Below, one piece after another: positions 25,396-33,510 of a DNA stretch of 64,000 nt. Both the position numbers and the translations under genes were made by a program. This stretch comes from Mycolicibacterium iranicum (GTDB lineage: Bacteria; Actinomycetota; Actinomycetes; Mycobacteriales; Mycobacteriaceae): contig NZ_LWCS01000054.1 of NCBI RefSeq assembly GCF_001650495.1, positions 1-64,000 of the forward strand. The letters are read 5' to 3'. Each line of letters opens with the position of its first letter. Position 1 is the stretch's first letter. Below the pieces are notes generated by a model, which was not told where the DNA came from, ran no database searches, and worked only from the letters and a program-made list of their open reading frames with translations.

Positions 25396-27009
25396 ATGAC
25401 TCAGGTCGATCTACTGCGTTATCCCCTGCACTCCGGACACCTCACCGTCGGTGCGTTGAAGCGCCACAAGGACCGCCCCGTGCTGTTTCTCGGGGACACC
25501 ACTCTCACCGGTGGGGAGCTCGCCGACCGCATCAGCCAGTACATTCAGGCGTTCGAGGCGCTCGGCGCGGGTACCGGGAGCGCGTCCGGTCTGCTGTCGC
25601 TGAATCGGCCGGAAGTGCTGATGATCATCGGCGCCAGCCAGACCCAGGGATTCCGCCGGACGGCACTACACCCTCTCGGCTCGCTGGACGATCACGCCTA
25701 TGTGCTGTCCGACGCCGAGGTGACGTCACTGATCATCGACCCGAACCCGATGTTCGTCGAGCGGGCGCTGGGGCTGCTGGAGAAGGTGCCGACACTCAAA
25801 CAGATCTTGACCATCGGGCCTGTCCCCGACGAGCTCGTCAAAGCCGGGGTTGCGGCCACCGATCTCAGCGCCGAAGCCGCGAAGTACCCGCCCAAGCCGC
25901 TGGTAGCCGCCGACCTGGCTCCCGACAACATTGGCGGTTTGACCTACACCGGTGGCACCACGGGCAAGCCGAAGGGTGTCATCGGCACCACGGCGTCGAT
26001 CACGACGATGACCACCGTGCAGCTGGCCGAATGGGAGTGGCCGGAGAATCCGCGATTCCTGATGTGCACGCCGCTGTCGCACGCCGGGGCGGCGTTCTTC
26101 ACGCCCGTCATCGTCAAGGGCGGCGAACTCATCGTGCTGAAGAAGTTCGATCCCGCCGAGGTGCTGCGGGTCATCGAGGAGCAGAAGATCACCGCGACGA
26201 TGCTGGTGCCGTCGATGATCTACGCGCTGATGGATCATCCCGATTCGCACACCCGCGACCTGTCGTCGCTGGAGACCGTCTACTACGGGGCCTCGGCCAT
26301 GAACCCGGTGCGGCTCAAGGAGGCGATACGGCGGTTCGGTCCGATCTTCGCGCAGTACTACGGCCAGTCCGAGGCGCCGATGGTGATCACGTATCTGTCG
26401 AAGAAAGATCACGACGACAAGCGGCTGACGTCGTGCGGGCGACCCACGCTGTTCGCGCGCGTGGCGCTGCTCGGCGAGGACGGCCGTCCCGTGCCGCAGG
26501 GCGAGGTCGGCGAGATCTGCGTGTCGGGTCCGCTGCTCTCGGGCGGCTACTGGAATCTGCCCGACGCGACGGCCGAGACGTTCCGCTACGGCTGGATGCA
26601 CACCGGCGATCTGGCGCGTGAGGACGAGGACGGGTTCTACTTCATCGTCGACCGCACCAAGGACATGATCGTCACCGGCGGGTTCAACGTGTTCCCGCGT
26701 GAGGTGGAAGACGTTGTGGCCGAACATCCTTCGATCGCCCAGGTGTGCGTGATCGGAACCCCGGACGAGAAGTGGGGAGAGGCGGTGACGGCCGTGGTGG
26801 TGCTGCGGCCCGACGCCGACTCCTCCGAGGCCGCGGTGTCGACGATGGTTGCCGAGATCCAGGCGTCGGTGAAGGAGCGTAAGGGATCGGTGCATGTGCC
26901 CAAGCAGGTCGTCGTCACCGATTCGGTGCCGATCACCGCGCTCGGCAAACCGGACAAGAAGGCGGTACGCAAGCAGTTCTGGGAGGGCGCGGGGCGTTCA
27001 GTCGGCTGA
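25396..27009 (+). CDS. fadD8: Acyl-CoA synthetase FadD8
   Basis: The 537-residue adenylate-forming ligase matches the FadD8 line: after a short N-terminus come SGHLTVGALKRHKD and VLFLGDTTLTGGELA, both of which I recall in the M. tuberculosis protein. The P-loop motif is YTGGTTGKPKG, A5 is QYYGQSE, A7 is MHTGDLA, and ALGKPDKKAVRKQF carries the catalytic lysine. The substrate has not been established to my knowledge; the KstR-type operator at its promoter suggests sterol or sterol-side-chain acids. The stop codon lies inside the first copy of a 28-bp tandem repeat. Confidence 0.92.
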   Translation: MTQVDLLRYPLHSGHLTVGALKRHKDRPVLFLGDTTLTGGELADRISQYIQAFEALGAGTGSASGLLSLNRPEVLMIIGASQTQGFRRTALHPLGSLDDHAYVLSDAEVTSLIIDPNPMFVERALGLLEKVPTLKQILTIGPVPDELVKAGVAATDLSAEAAKYPPKPLVAADLAPDNIGGLTYTGGTTGKPKGVIGTTASITTMTTVQLAEWEWPENPRFLMCTPLSHAGAAFFTPVIVKGGELIVLKKFDPAEVLRVIEEQKITATMLVPSMIYALMDHPDSHTRDLSSLETVYYGASAMNPVRLKEAIRRFGPIFAQYYGQSEAPMVITYLSKKDHDDKRLTSCGRPTLFARVALLGEDGRPVPQGEVGEICVSGPLLSGGYWNLPDATAETFRYGWMHTGDLAREDEDGFYFIVDRTKDMIVTGGFNVFPREVEDVVAEHPSIAQVCVIGTPDEKWGEAVTAVVVLRPDADSSEAAVSTMVAEIQASVKERKGSVHVPKQVVVTDSVPITALGKPDKKAVRKQFWEGAGRSVG

Positions 27010-27072
27010 GCCGACAAGTCAGGCTGCAGTCGGCTGAGCCGACAAATCAGGCTGCAGTCGGCTGAGCCGACA
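27001..27072. repeat. 28-bp tandem repeat starting at the fadD8 stop codon
   Basis: Two full copies (27001-27028 and 27029-27056) and a partial third (27057-27072) are near-identical. Each begins with the palindrome GTCGGCTGAGCCGAC, and in the first copy this contains the fadD8 TGA. Because 28 leaves remainder 1 on division by 3, the three TGA triplets at 27007, 27035 and 27063 fall in three different frames. Confidence 0.9.
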
Positions 27073-27081
27073 GTTCCGTTT

Positions 27082-27139
27082 CCGAATGCACGGTTGCTCA
27101 CGGAAGTCGGCCCGAATCGATCAGAAAGCGTGCATTCGG
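27082..27139. repeat. Long-spacer inverted repeat between converging fadD8 and gntR
   Basis: CCGAATGCACG (27082-27092) pairs perfectly with CGTGCATTCGG (27129-27139) across 36 bases. The right arm ends five bases from the gntR stop codon. It may act as a bidirectional terminator or be a dispersed repeat. Confidence 0.7.
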
Positions 27140-27143
27140 CGAG

Positions 27144-27794
27144 TCACGCTCCTGCGAGCAGTCCGTCCAAGAGCTCGCCGGCCGTGCGGCCGGCGCGGTC
27201 GACGTCGCCTGACGCGATGTGATCGATCAACACGCCGTGGTCGAGTACCTCCACCGGCCCCTCGTGGGTGGTCGCCACGCTGGCGGTGATCGTCTCGATG
27301 AGGCCCCGGTAGAGCTCTGTCAGGATGCGGTTGCCCGAGGCGCGCACGACGGCGAGGTGAAATTCGGCGTCGGCGCGGGCGAAGGCTTCCGTGTCGGGGC
27401 AGTCATCGGTGCGTTTCAGTAGTGCGCGTAGTTCGGCGATGTCGTCGGCGTTGCGGTTGGCGGCGGCCAGGCGTGCGCCCTCCACCTCGAGGGCCCGCCG
27501 GACGTGGAGGATTTCGCGCAGTTCGGCGCCGCACAGTCTGCGCAGCGCTCCCGACACCTCGCTGGTGGCCCGCACGTAGGTGCCGTCGCCCTGGCGGACT
27601 TCGAGGATGCCGGCGTGGGACAGCGCGCGCACCGCCTCTCTGACCGTGTTCCGGCCGACGCCGAGTTGTTCGACGAGGACGGTCTCGTTGGGAATACGGC
27701 GGCCCACCGGCCACTCACCATTGCTGACGGCATCGCGGATCTGCTCGATGACCTGGTCGACCAGGCCGGTACGGCGTGCAGTGCTCAACGGCAC
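27144..27794 (-). CDS. FadR-type GntR transcriptional regulator
   Basis: The protein has 216 residues. The N-terminal winged helix (about 8-75) includes GRRIPNETVLVEQLGVGRNTVREAVRALSHAGILEVRQGDGTYV; the C-terminal FCD-type helical domain includes VRRALEVEGARLAA and FHLAVVRASGN, with the Asp and His residues that usually bind a metal. The start is GTG 27794, preceded by AAAGGGG. It is divergent from an MFS exporter with a 47-base gap, the classical regulator-transporter arrangement. Confidence 0.9.
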   Translation of the reverse strand: MPLSTARRTGLVDQVIEQIRDAVSNGEWPVGRRIPNETVLVEQLGVGRNTVREAVRALSHAGILEVRQGDGTYVRATSEVSGALRRLCGAELREILHVRRALEVEGARLAAANRNADDIAELRALLKRTDDCPDTEAFARADAEFHLAVVRASGNRILTELYRGLIETITASVATTHEGPVEVLDHGVLIDHIASGDVDRAGRTAGELLDGLLAGA

Positions 27795-27841
27795 ACGGAA
27801 CCCCTTTCAACCAATCATGGGATGTATGGCACCGTAGCAAC

Positions 27842-29059
27842 ATGCGTACCGAACGGCAGGACTTCGTCGTGTCTGCACCCGAGTCCCGTCAGGTACCGGC
27901 CGCCGCCGGCGGTGCGCTGCTGGCCGTAGCCGTCGTGATGACCGCACTCAACCTGCGCCCGGCTGTCACCAGCGTCGCCACGCTCCTGGGTGATATGCGT
28001 GCCGAACTGTCGGTGTCGGCGACCTGGGCCGGGTTACTGACCACCGTTCCGGCGCTGTGCTTCGCAGGCGCGGGGCTCGCAGCGCCATGGCTGGCGGCAC
28101 GGATCGGTCTCGGCCGGACGATCTCGGCGGCGATGATCGCGCTGACCGCTGGGCTGGCGCTACGGGTCGTCGGCGGCTCCCAGCTCGTCATCGGTGCCAC
28201 GCTCATCGCCTGTGCCGGGATCGCGTTGGCCAACGTGCTCATACCCGTCGTCATCAAAGGATCGTTTCCGGCCCGCATCGGGTTGATGACCGGCATCTAC
28301 ACCGCAGCACTGCAAGGCGGCGGGGCCCTCGGATCGGCGCTGACGCCCGGCCTGGAGGATCCACTCGGCGGCTGGCGCGCCGCGCTGGCCGCGTGGGCGG
28401 TGATCTCGTGCCTGGCACTGGCAGTCTGGATTCCAGCGACGCGGCGGCACCGCGGGGCATGGGCGGCTCAGTCTGCCGATGCCGGCGAGCGGCGCTCGCT
28501 GCTGCGCAACCCGCTGGCCTGGACCGTCACACTGTTCTTCGGCAGTCAGGCATTCATGGCCTACGTCGTAATGGGTTGGTTGCCAGAGGTTTTCATCGAC
28601 AGCGGGGTCGACAAGGTGCACGCCGGGTTGCTCGTCGGACTGACATCGCTGATCGGCGTGCCGCTGTCGCTGATTCTCGCGCCCCTGGCTGCTCGCAAAC
28701 CGGGGCAGAGCGGGTGGATTGTCGCGGTCGGCGTCTTCGGCTTCTCCGGCGCCATCGGGCTGATGGTCGCACCCGGGGCGCAGCCGCTGCTGTGGAGCGT
28801 GCTCATCGGGATCGGCATGAGCGCGTTCTCGATGGCACTGACCGTGATCGGCCTGCGGGCGCGCACCGCCGCCGACACCGCCCAACTGTCGAGCATGGCC
28901 CAGGGATTCGGCTACCTCATCGCAGGAGCGGGTCCGTTCCTGTTCGGACTCCTACACGACGTGTCGCACGGATGGACGGTGCCGTGGGGCATGTTCTTGG
29001 CTGTCTATGCCGTGCAGATCGTCGCCGGGGCGATGGCCGGGCGCGCACGCTACGTCTGA
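27842..29059 (+). CDS. CynX/NimT-family MFS transporter
   Basis: The protein has 405 residues with about 12 membrane helices. The N-terminus holds the motif ALNLRPAVTSVATLL, a signature of the CynX/NimT (cyanate or 2-nitroimidazole) branch of the major facilitator superfamily; the central loop after helix 6 is basic (ATRRHRGAWAA). The branch includes exporters and uptake systems, so the direction and substrate are uncertain. The divergent GntR regulator implies small-molecule induction. The ATG at 27842 is the first good start; the sigma gene follows 16 bases after the stop. Confidence 0.88.
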   Translation: MRTERQDFVVSAPESRQVPAAAGGALLAVAVVMTALNLRPAVTSVATLLGDMRAELSVSATWAGLLTTVPALCFAGAGLAAPWLAARIGLGRTISAAMIALTAGLALRVVGGSQLVIGATLIACAGIALANVLIPVVIKGSFPARIGLMTGIYTAALQGGGALGSALTPGLEDPLGGWRAALAAWAVISCLALAVWIPATRRHRGAWAAQSADAGERRSLLRNPLAWTVTLFFGSQAFMAYVVMGWLPEVFIDSGVDKVHAGLLVGLTSLIGVPLSLILAPLAARKPGQSGWIVAVGVFGFSGAIGLMVAPGAQPLLWSVLIGIGMSAFSMALTVIGLRARTAADTAQLSSMAQGFGYLIAGAGPFLFGLLHDVSHGWTVPWGMFLAVYAVQIVAGAMAGRARYV

Positions 29060-29075
29060 CCGGCACAATGGGGCG

Positions 29076-30335
29076 GTGTCCGCCGGCGCAGCCGATCTCA
29101 AACGGACCGTCGATGCGGTCTGGCGGATGGAAGCTGCCAAAATCGTCGCCACGCTGACCCGAACCGTCGGAGACATCGGCCTGGCCGAAGACCTGGCTCA
29201 GGAAGCCTTGATCGACGCCCTCACCCAATGGCCGTCCAGCGGTGTCCCCCGCAATCCCGGCGCGTGGCTGACCACCGTCGCCAAACGCAAAGCGATCGAT
29301 CAGTGGCGGCGCCGGGAGAATCTCGACGCCAAGTACGAGGTGATGGCTCGCGACCTCGAAGCTCATATCGACGACCCCTGGGACCCCGACCGCATCGATG
29401 ACGACGTGCTGCGGCTGATCTTCATGTCGGCGCACCCGACATTGACGCGGGAGAACCAGATCGCGTTGACGCTGCGGGTGGTCGGCGGCTTGACGACCGA
29501 GGAGATCGCCAAGGCCTTTCTGGTACCGAAATCAACTGTGGCCCAGCGCATCGTGCGAGCCAAAAAGGCGCTGACCGGAGTGCCGTTCGAGGTTCCCGAC
29601 CGGTCCGACTTCCCTGCCCGGCTTTCAGCGGTGCTCAGCGTCATCTACCTCGTGTTCAACGAGGGCTATTCCGCATCGTCGGGCCACCGGTGGATTCGCG
29701 ACGAAATGTGCAGCGAGGCGTTGCGTCTGGGCCGCGTACTGGCTGCGCTGACACCCGACGAAGCCGAAGTGCTCGGGCTGGTCGCACTGATGGAGTTCCA
29801 GTCCTCGCGATTGCGGGCGCGCACGGACCGCAACGGAAGACCGATCCTCCTCGAGCACCAGAACCGCACGGCGTGGGACCGAGCCCAGATTCAGCGTGGT
29901 GTCGACATGCTGCGGAGAGCATCGAATGCACTGCAGCACAACGGCATCGGTTGGGGATACTACTCACTACAAGCCGCGCTGGCGGAATGCCACGCCACCG
30001 CAGCCACATACGCCGACACCGACTGGACCCGCATCGTCAGCCTGTACGACGCGCTTCTGCAACTCTCGCCGTCGCCGGTGGTCGAGCTCAACCGCGCGAT
30101 CGCCGTGGCGATGACCGATCCCGCTCGCGGACCGGCCGAGGCCCTGGCGATCGTCGACGCGATCGAGGGCCTCGGCGGCTCACACCTCGTGCCCAGTGTC
30201 CGCGGGGAACTGCTCGCCAGGATCGGACGATCACGCGAGGCGGCTGACGAGTTCGACCGGGCGGCCGAGTTGACGGACAACGACCGTGAGCAAGATGTGC
30301 TGCGGGGCAAAGCTCGTGCGGCACGTCAAGAATGA
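29076..30335 (+). CDS. ECF sigma factor with C-terminal extension (ECF42-like)
   Basis: The product has 419 residues, about twice the usual ECF length. The sigma2 region (about 10-80) contains DIGLAEDLAQEALIDAL and NPGAWLTTVAKRKAIDQWRRR; sigma4 (about 112-165) contains TTEEIAKAFLVPKSTVAQRIVRAKK. The remaining 250 residues begin with the conserved LSVIYLVFNEGYSAS block and continue as a TPR-like helical domain. This layout is group ECF42, in which the extension is needed for activity. No anti-sigma gene is adjacent. GTG 29076 is chosen as the first start giving a compact sigma2. It is only 16 bases from the MFS gene, so read-through is possible. The likely target is the DGPF gene at 24.9 kb. 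Confidence 0.9.
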   Translation: MSAGAADLKRTVDAVWRMEAAKIVATLTRTVGDIGLAEDLAQEALIDALTQWPSSGVPRNPGAWLTTVAKRKAIDQWRRRENLDAKYEVMARDLEAHIDDPWDPDRIDDDVLRLIFMSAHPTLTRENQIALTLRVVGGLTTEEIAKAFLVPKSTVAQRIVRAKKALTGVPFEVPDRSDFPARLSAVLSVIYLVFNEGYSASSGHRWIRDEMCSEALRLGRVLAALTPDEAEVLGLVALMEFQSSRLRARTDRNGRPILLEHQNRTAWDRAQIQRGVDMLRRASNALQHNGIGWGYYSLQAALAECHATAATYADTDWTRIVSLYDALLQLSPSPVVELNRAIAVAMTDPARGPAEALAIVDAIEGLGGSHLVPSVRGELLARIGRSREAADEFDRAAELTDNDREQDVLRGKARAARQE

Positions 30336-30411
30336 CGCCGTGCTGCTGCGCCAGGACGCGCGATAGCGCAAGATTTGCGACGCGCCGCTGTGCAGACACG
30401 CGGTGCAAGGT

Positions 30412-31032
30412 CTAGGCGCCGGGGACTGCGGTGCGAGCTGCAACCGACACGCCCCCACAGTTGTCGAACACGTCGATGACGACATCGGCGTCGCGATAGC
30501 CGCACAGATGGTGGAGGCCCTCGGTGGCGCCGATGAGGTCGTTGGCATGATCGCCGCTCATCGGGTACTCGGCGACGGCATGACGCCAGTGCGCCGCAAC
30601 CACGGTGGCGGTGGGCGCAAGACGGGAAACTTCACGGTCCAGGACCTGCCGCAGCGTGGCCGGCTGCAGGTAATAGCACACCTCGGAGAGCAGCACGAGG
30701 TCGAAGGGCCCTGTCGGCCAGGGATTGTCGAGAGATCCGCGCAGCAGCGTCACCCGATCCCTGATTCCGTGCGCCACCAGCCTGCGGTGTGCGGCGTCCA
30801 AAGCTGCGACGCTGACGTCGGTGCTGACCACGTGGTCGCAGCGCCTCACAAGTTCCTCGGTGAGCACGCCCACTGAACAGCCGGGTTCAAATGCCAGCCG
30901 GTAGCGCGAAAACGGAAGCATCGCCGTCGTGATCGCGTACTTGCGCTGCTCGTACCACCGAGATTCCAGCTGCCACGGATCGGCCGCTCCCGCATACATC
31001 TCATCGAAGAAGCTGTCAGGTAACCGTGACAT
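30412..31032 (-). CDS. NodS-like SAM-dependent methyltransferase (last gene of a coupled cassette)
   Basis: The 206-residue class I methyltransferase has SAM motif I AFEPGCSVGVL (about 47-57), motif II in STDVSVAALDAA and motif III in FDLVLLSEVCYYL. The N-terminus ADPWQLESRWYEQRKY matches the NodS family, whose founding member N-methylates the deacetylated glucosamine of Nod factors. The start overlaps the PIG-L stop by one base (TGATG). With an amino-sugar deacetylase immediately upstream, N-methylation of a freed amine is the most economical guess. Confidence 0.9.
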   Translation of the reverse strand: MSRLPDSFFDEMYAGAADPWQLESRWYEQRKYAITTAMLPFSRYRLAFEPGCSVGVLTEELVRRCDHVVSTDVSVAALDAAHRRLVAHGIRDRVTLLRGSLDNPWPTGPFDLVLLSEVCYYLQPATLRQVLDREVSRLAPTATVVAAHWRHAVAEYPMSGDHANDLIGATEGLHHLCGYRDADVVIDVFDNCGGVSVAARTAVPGA

Positions 31033-31799
31033 CAGCAGAAGACCACCTCGCCGACAGTCAGCAACCGGGGCAAGAGGTACGCGGGCAGCACCGGCTGCTC
31101 GCCGGGCGACGGCGGCACGAATTGACTCTGGAAGCATTGCGCTGCAAGCTTTTTGCGTTCGATCACGGCTGGCGTGGAGGGTGCGGCAAAGGTTCGAACC
31201 CACGGCACGGCGATGTCGCCGGGCTGCGCCCAGTGCCACATCCACACCGGGTATTCGATCAACGTAGCTCCGGTGTAGGCCGTTGCGGTCGCTGCGGCAC
31301 GGCCCACCGCCTCGTGGTCGGGGTGTCCGTCCCCGCGCCACGTCGCCGCACACCACGTGCCAGGCGGCTTCGTCAAGAGGATCTCGATCAGGAGGTCCGT
31401 GAGCCGCTGTTCGTGGAGCGCGATGTCCCCGTCCGGCAGGCCGAGGCTGATCGGCGGAGGTAGGCCGAGCAAACTGGCGGCCCGCTGCAATTCCGCGCGG
31501 CGCGTTCTCTCCAGTTGATAGCGTTGCAGCAGAGAGTATTCCGGAAAGGCGGCACCGCCGTCGCTCGCCGACACGATCTGGACCCGCACACCCGAGGCGG
31601 CCAACAGCGCTGCCGCGGCGCCGAACCCGAGCGTTTCGTCGTCGGGATGCGCACCGACCACCACAAGCTCCCGGCACCCGGCGAGATCAGCCACAGGCAA
31701 CTGCAATCCCGCACCGGACCAGACTTCCGCGGTGGTGCCGCCACCGGACAGCGGGCTTCGGGCCATCCGCTCTGTGTTGCTCACATGGGAGATCGTCAT
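31032..31799 (-). CDS. PIG-L family deacetylase
   Basis: The 255-residue zinc hydrolase has the two hallmark motifs: AHPDDE (residues 50-55) and HPDH (159-162). PIG-L enzymes such as MshB remove acetyl groups from N-acetylglucosaminyl conjugates. A non-conserved N-terminal tail of about 40 residues precedes the fold. ATG 31799 overlaps the upstream stop as ATGA, and the downstream methyltransferase start overlaps its own stop. It is not MshB by context, because no mycothiol genes are near. Confidence 0.92.
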   Translation of the reverse strand: MTISHVSNTERMARSPLSGGGTTAEVWSGAGLQLPVADLAGCRELVVVGAHPDDETLGFGAAAALLAASGVRVQIVSASDGGAAFPEYSLLQRYQLERTRRAELQRAASLLGLPPPISLGLPDGDIALHEQRLTDLLIEILLTKPPGTWCAATWRGDGHPDHEAVGRAAATATAYTGATLIEYPVWMWHWAQPGDIAVPWVRTFAAPSTPAVIERKKLAAQCFQSQFVPPSPGEQPVLPAYLLPRLLTVGEVVFC

Positions 31800-32737
31800 G
31801 AGGCACCCGCCGCCAACAAACCAAGCCGTTCCAGATCGCGCTCCGCATGGCTCTGCCGGATGTAGATCGACAGATCTGCGACCCGCCGCGAATGGAGGGG
31901 ATCCAGACACAGCGGTGAAGGGCCCAGCGCGCGTGCAGTCCGATTGAGTGTTTCGTCCACGGCGGTCTCGACCGCCGCACGCGCCCGGCGCGCCAGCAGC
32001 TCGGCACGGCCGGACCGATTGAGGCGATCCGCGTCGAACTCGCCGGCCACCGCATTCAACAATGCCGCGGCGGAGGCCAGCGCCGCATCGACGGCGCCGA
32101 GATGCGCAGCCGTGTGCGCATCCGCCCTACCGGATCTCACCCGGTCATAGAGCGTGGCGGCGACCGCGCGGGCACCGCCGAGCCAGCAGGCCGCGACCCC
32201 CGCAGCGCCGTGCCAGAAGCCGGGCCGCGACAGATACTGCCCCGGCGAGCCGACAGGTACTGCCGGCGTTGCGGTGAACTGCACTGAACGCGTGTCGGAT
32301 TCCGCCATCCCCGCGTGACGCCATCTGCTGGGCAACGGACGCACACCGTGAGCGCTGAGATCGACGGCGAACAGCCCGCGCTCGTTGGCCGACACGCGTG
32401 CCGTGATCAGAGCGTGAGTGCACAATCCTGCACCCGAGCACCACACCTTCGTGCCGTCGAGTAGCACCTTGTCGCCGACGCGAGTCGCGGTCAGGACCGC
32501 TTCACCTGACTCGGCGGCCCACACACCCCACCATTGTCTCGGCGACGGCGAGAATCCCCCCAGTTCGGCAAGGATCGCGATCGCATCGGCGTGCGCCTCG
32601 GCGAGGCGGCCGGCGGTGATGTCGGTCTGGGTCAGCTCCGCCAGGCTCTGCCACCGCTGCGCGGTCTGCCCATGCCCGGGTAACGGAAGATCGAGTTTTT
32701 CCGTGACGAGCCAGTTCCTGACAAATGCTGCGCTCAC
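31796..32737 (-). CDS. Acyl-CoA-dehydrogenase-like protein
   Basis: The 313-residue product has the middle and C-terminal signatures of acyl-CoA dehydrogenases: a beta-barrel segment DGTKVWCSGAGLCTHALITARV, a RWRHAGMAESDTRSVQFTATPAVPVG strand, and a helical C-terminal bundle with Arg-rich helices. It is about 70 residues shorter than ordinary family members, mainly at the N-terminus, and I cannot locate the catalytic glutamate with confidence. It may oxidise a carrier-bound acyl group or be a flavin enzyme of altered chemistry. GTG 32737 overlaps the GT2 stop as GTGA. Confidence 0.82.
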   Translation of the reverse strand: MSAAFVRNWLVTEKLDLPLPGHGQTAQRWQSLAELTQTDITAGRLAEAHADAIAILAELGGFSPSPRQWWGVWAAESGEAVLTATRVGDKVLLDGTKVWCSGAGLCTHALITARVSANERGLFAVDLSAHGVRPLPSRWRHAGMAESDTRSVQFTATPAVPVGSPGQYLSRPGFWHGAAGVAACWLGGARAVAATLYDRVRSGRADAHTAAHLGAVDAALASAAALLNAVAGEFDADRLNRSGRAELLARRARAAVETAVDETLNRTARALGPSPLCLDPLHSRRVADLSIYIRQSHAERDLERLGLLAAGAS

Positions 32738-33459
32738 GAGGCCTTCGTATTGCTCGTTCGCGGAGGGCGCGCCAGCTTCCGCAGGTGCTGGGCGAATCCG
32801 CCAGGTGCCCGGGCGTCGCGCCGGTCGGAGGTAGCGACCGACAGGTCCCGGTCGCGGTGGATGGACAGCCGAGCTCGCTCGAACCGTTCGACGAGCTCGA
32901 CATCCTCGCCCGTGGGCAATGCGCGAAATCCGCCGACACCCCAGTAGAGGTCGGCGCGGAAGCCCATGTTGGCGCCGTGGACGTGACGATGACCGGGGCC
33001 TGGGGACCAATATTCGTGCAGGTAACGGCGCATGACTGCGGGTGAGAAGTTGCGCCACGTCGGCACCCGCACGACACCGAGGACCATGTCGGCGTCCGCC
33101 GAGACCATCCGCACCAGCCAGTCGGCGTCGACCACGCTGTCGGCGTCGGTCGTCGCGTACCAGGTGCGTTCGATCAGCTCGTCGTCGCACAGGCTGCGCG
33201 CGTACTCGAACCCGGCAGCCCGCGCCGCGCCGACGTTGCCTGCGTCGACGGAGATGAACTGGACGTCCGTCCCGAACTGCCCGGCGAGCACCTCGCTGCC
33301 GTCGTCACAGGCATCCAGAACTACGACGATGGTGACCGGCATCGGCACGCACAGACCTGCCGTCGTCAACGCCCGCAGACACTGCGGAAGGTGCTCACGC
33401 TCGTTGTGCGCAGGCACCACCACGACCACCTGCCCATACGGGGCGTCGAACGGACCCAT
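32734..33459 (-). CDS. GT2 family glycosyltransferase (first gene of a coupled cassette)
   Basis: The protein has 241 residues with no membrane segment. The GT-A fold starts with VVVVVPAHNEREHLPQCL, the sugar-nucleotide metal motif is TTDADS, the acceptor loop is GANMGFRADLYWGVGGF, and the catalytic acidic pair is GEDVEL. Inverting transfer from a nucleotide sugar is expected. It is the promoter-proximal member of four overlapping genes and sits 51 bases from the divergent HAD gene. The absence of a membrane anchor argues for a small-molecule or carrier-bound acceptor rather than a lipid-linked polymer, but this is inference. Confidence 0.9.
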   Translation of the reverse strand: MGPFDAPYGQVVVVVPAHNEREHLPQCLRALTTAGLCVPMPVTIVVVLDACDDGSEVLAGQFGTDVQFISVDAGNVGAARAAGFEYARSLCDDELIERTWYATTDADSVVDADWLVRMVSADADMVLGVVRVPTWRNFSPAVMRRYLHEYWSPGPGHRHVHGANMGFRADLYWGVGGFRALPTGEDVELVERFERARLSIHRDRDLSVATSDRRDARAPGGFAQHLRKLARPPRTSNTKAS

Positions 33460-33510
33460 GGACGGTATTTAGCCGCTCAGCGACGATTTCACACCTGGCA
33501 GGATGGTGGG

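Noticed and set aside
27001..27072. CRISPR-like array
   Set aside because: The copies are contiguous without unique spacers and number fewer than three full units; no cas genes are present.
30367..30379. CGCAA-GAT-TTGCG hairpin between sigma factor and methyltransferase
   Set aside because: A five-base stem with a three-base loop is too small to support a terminator between these converging genes.
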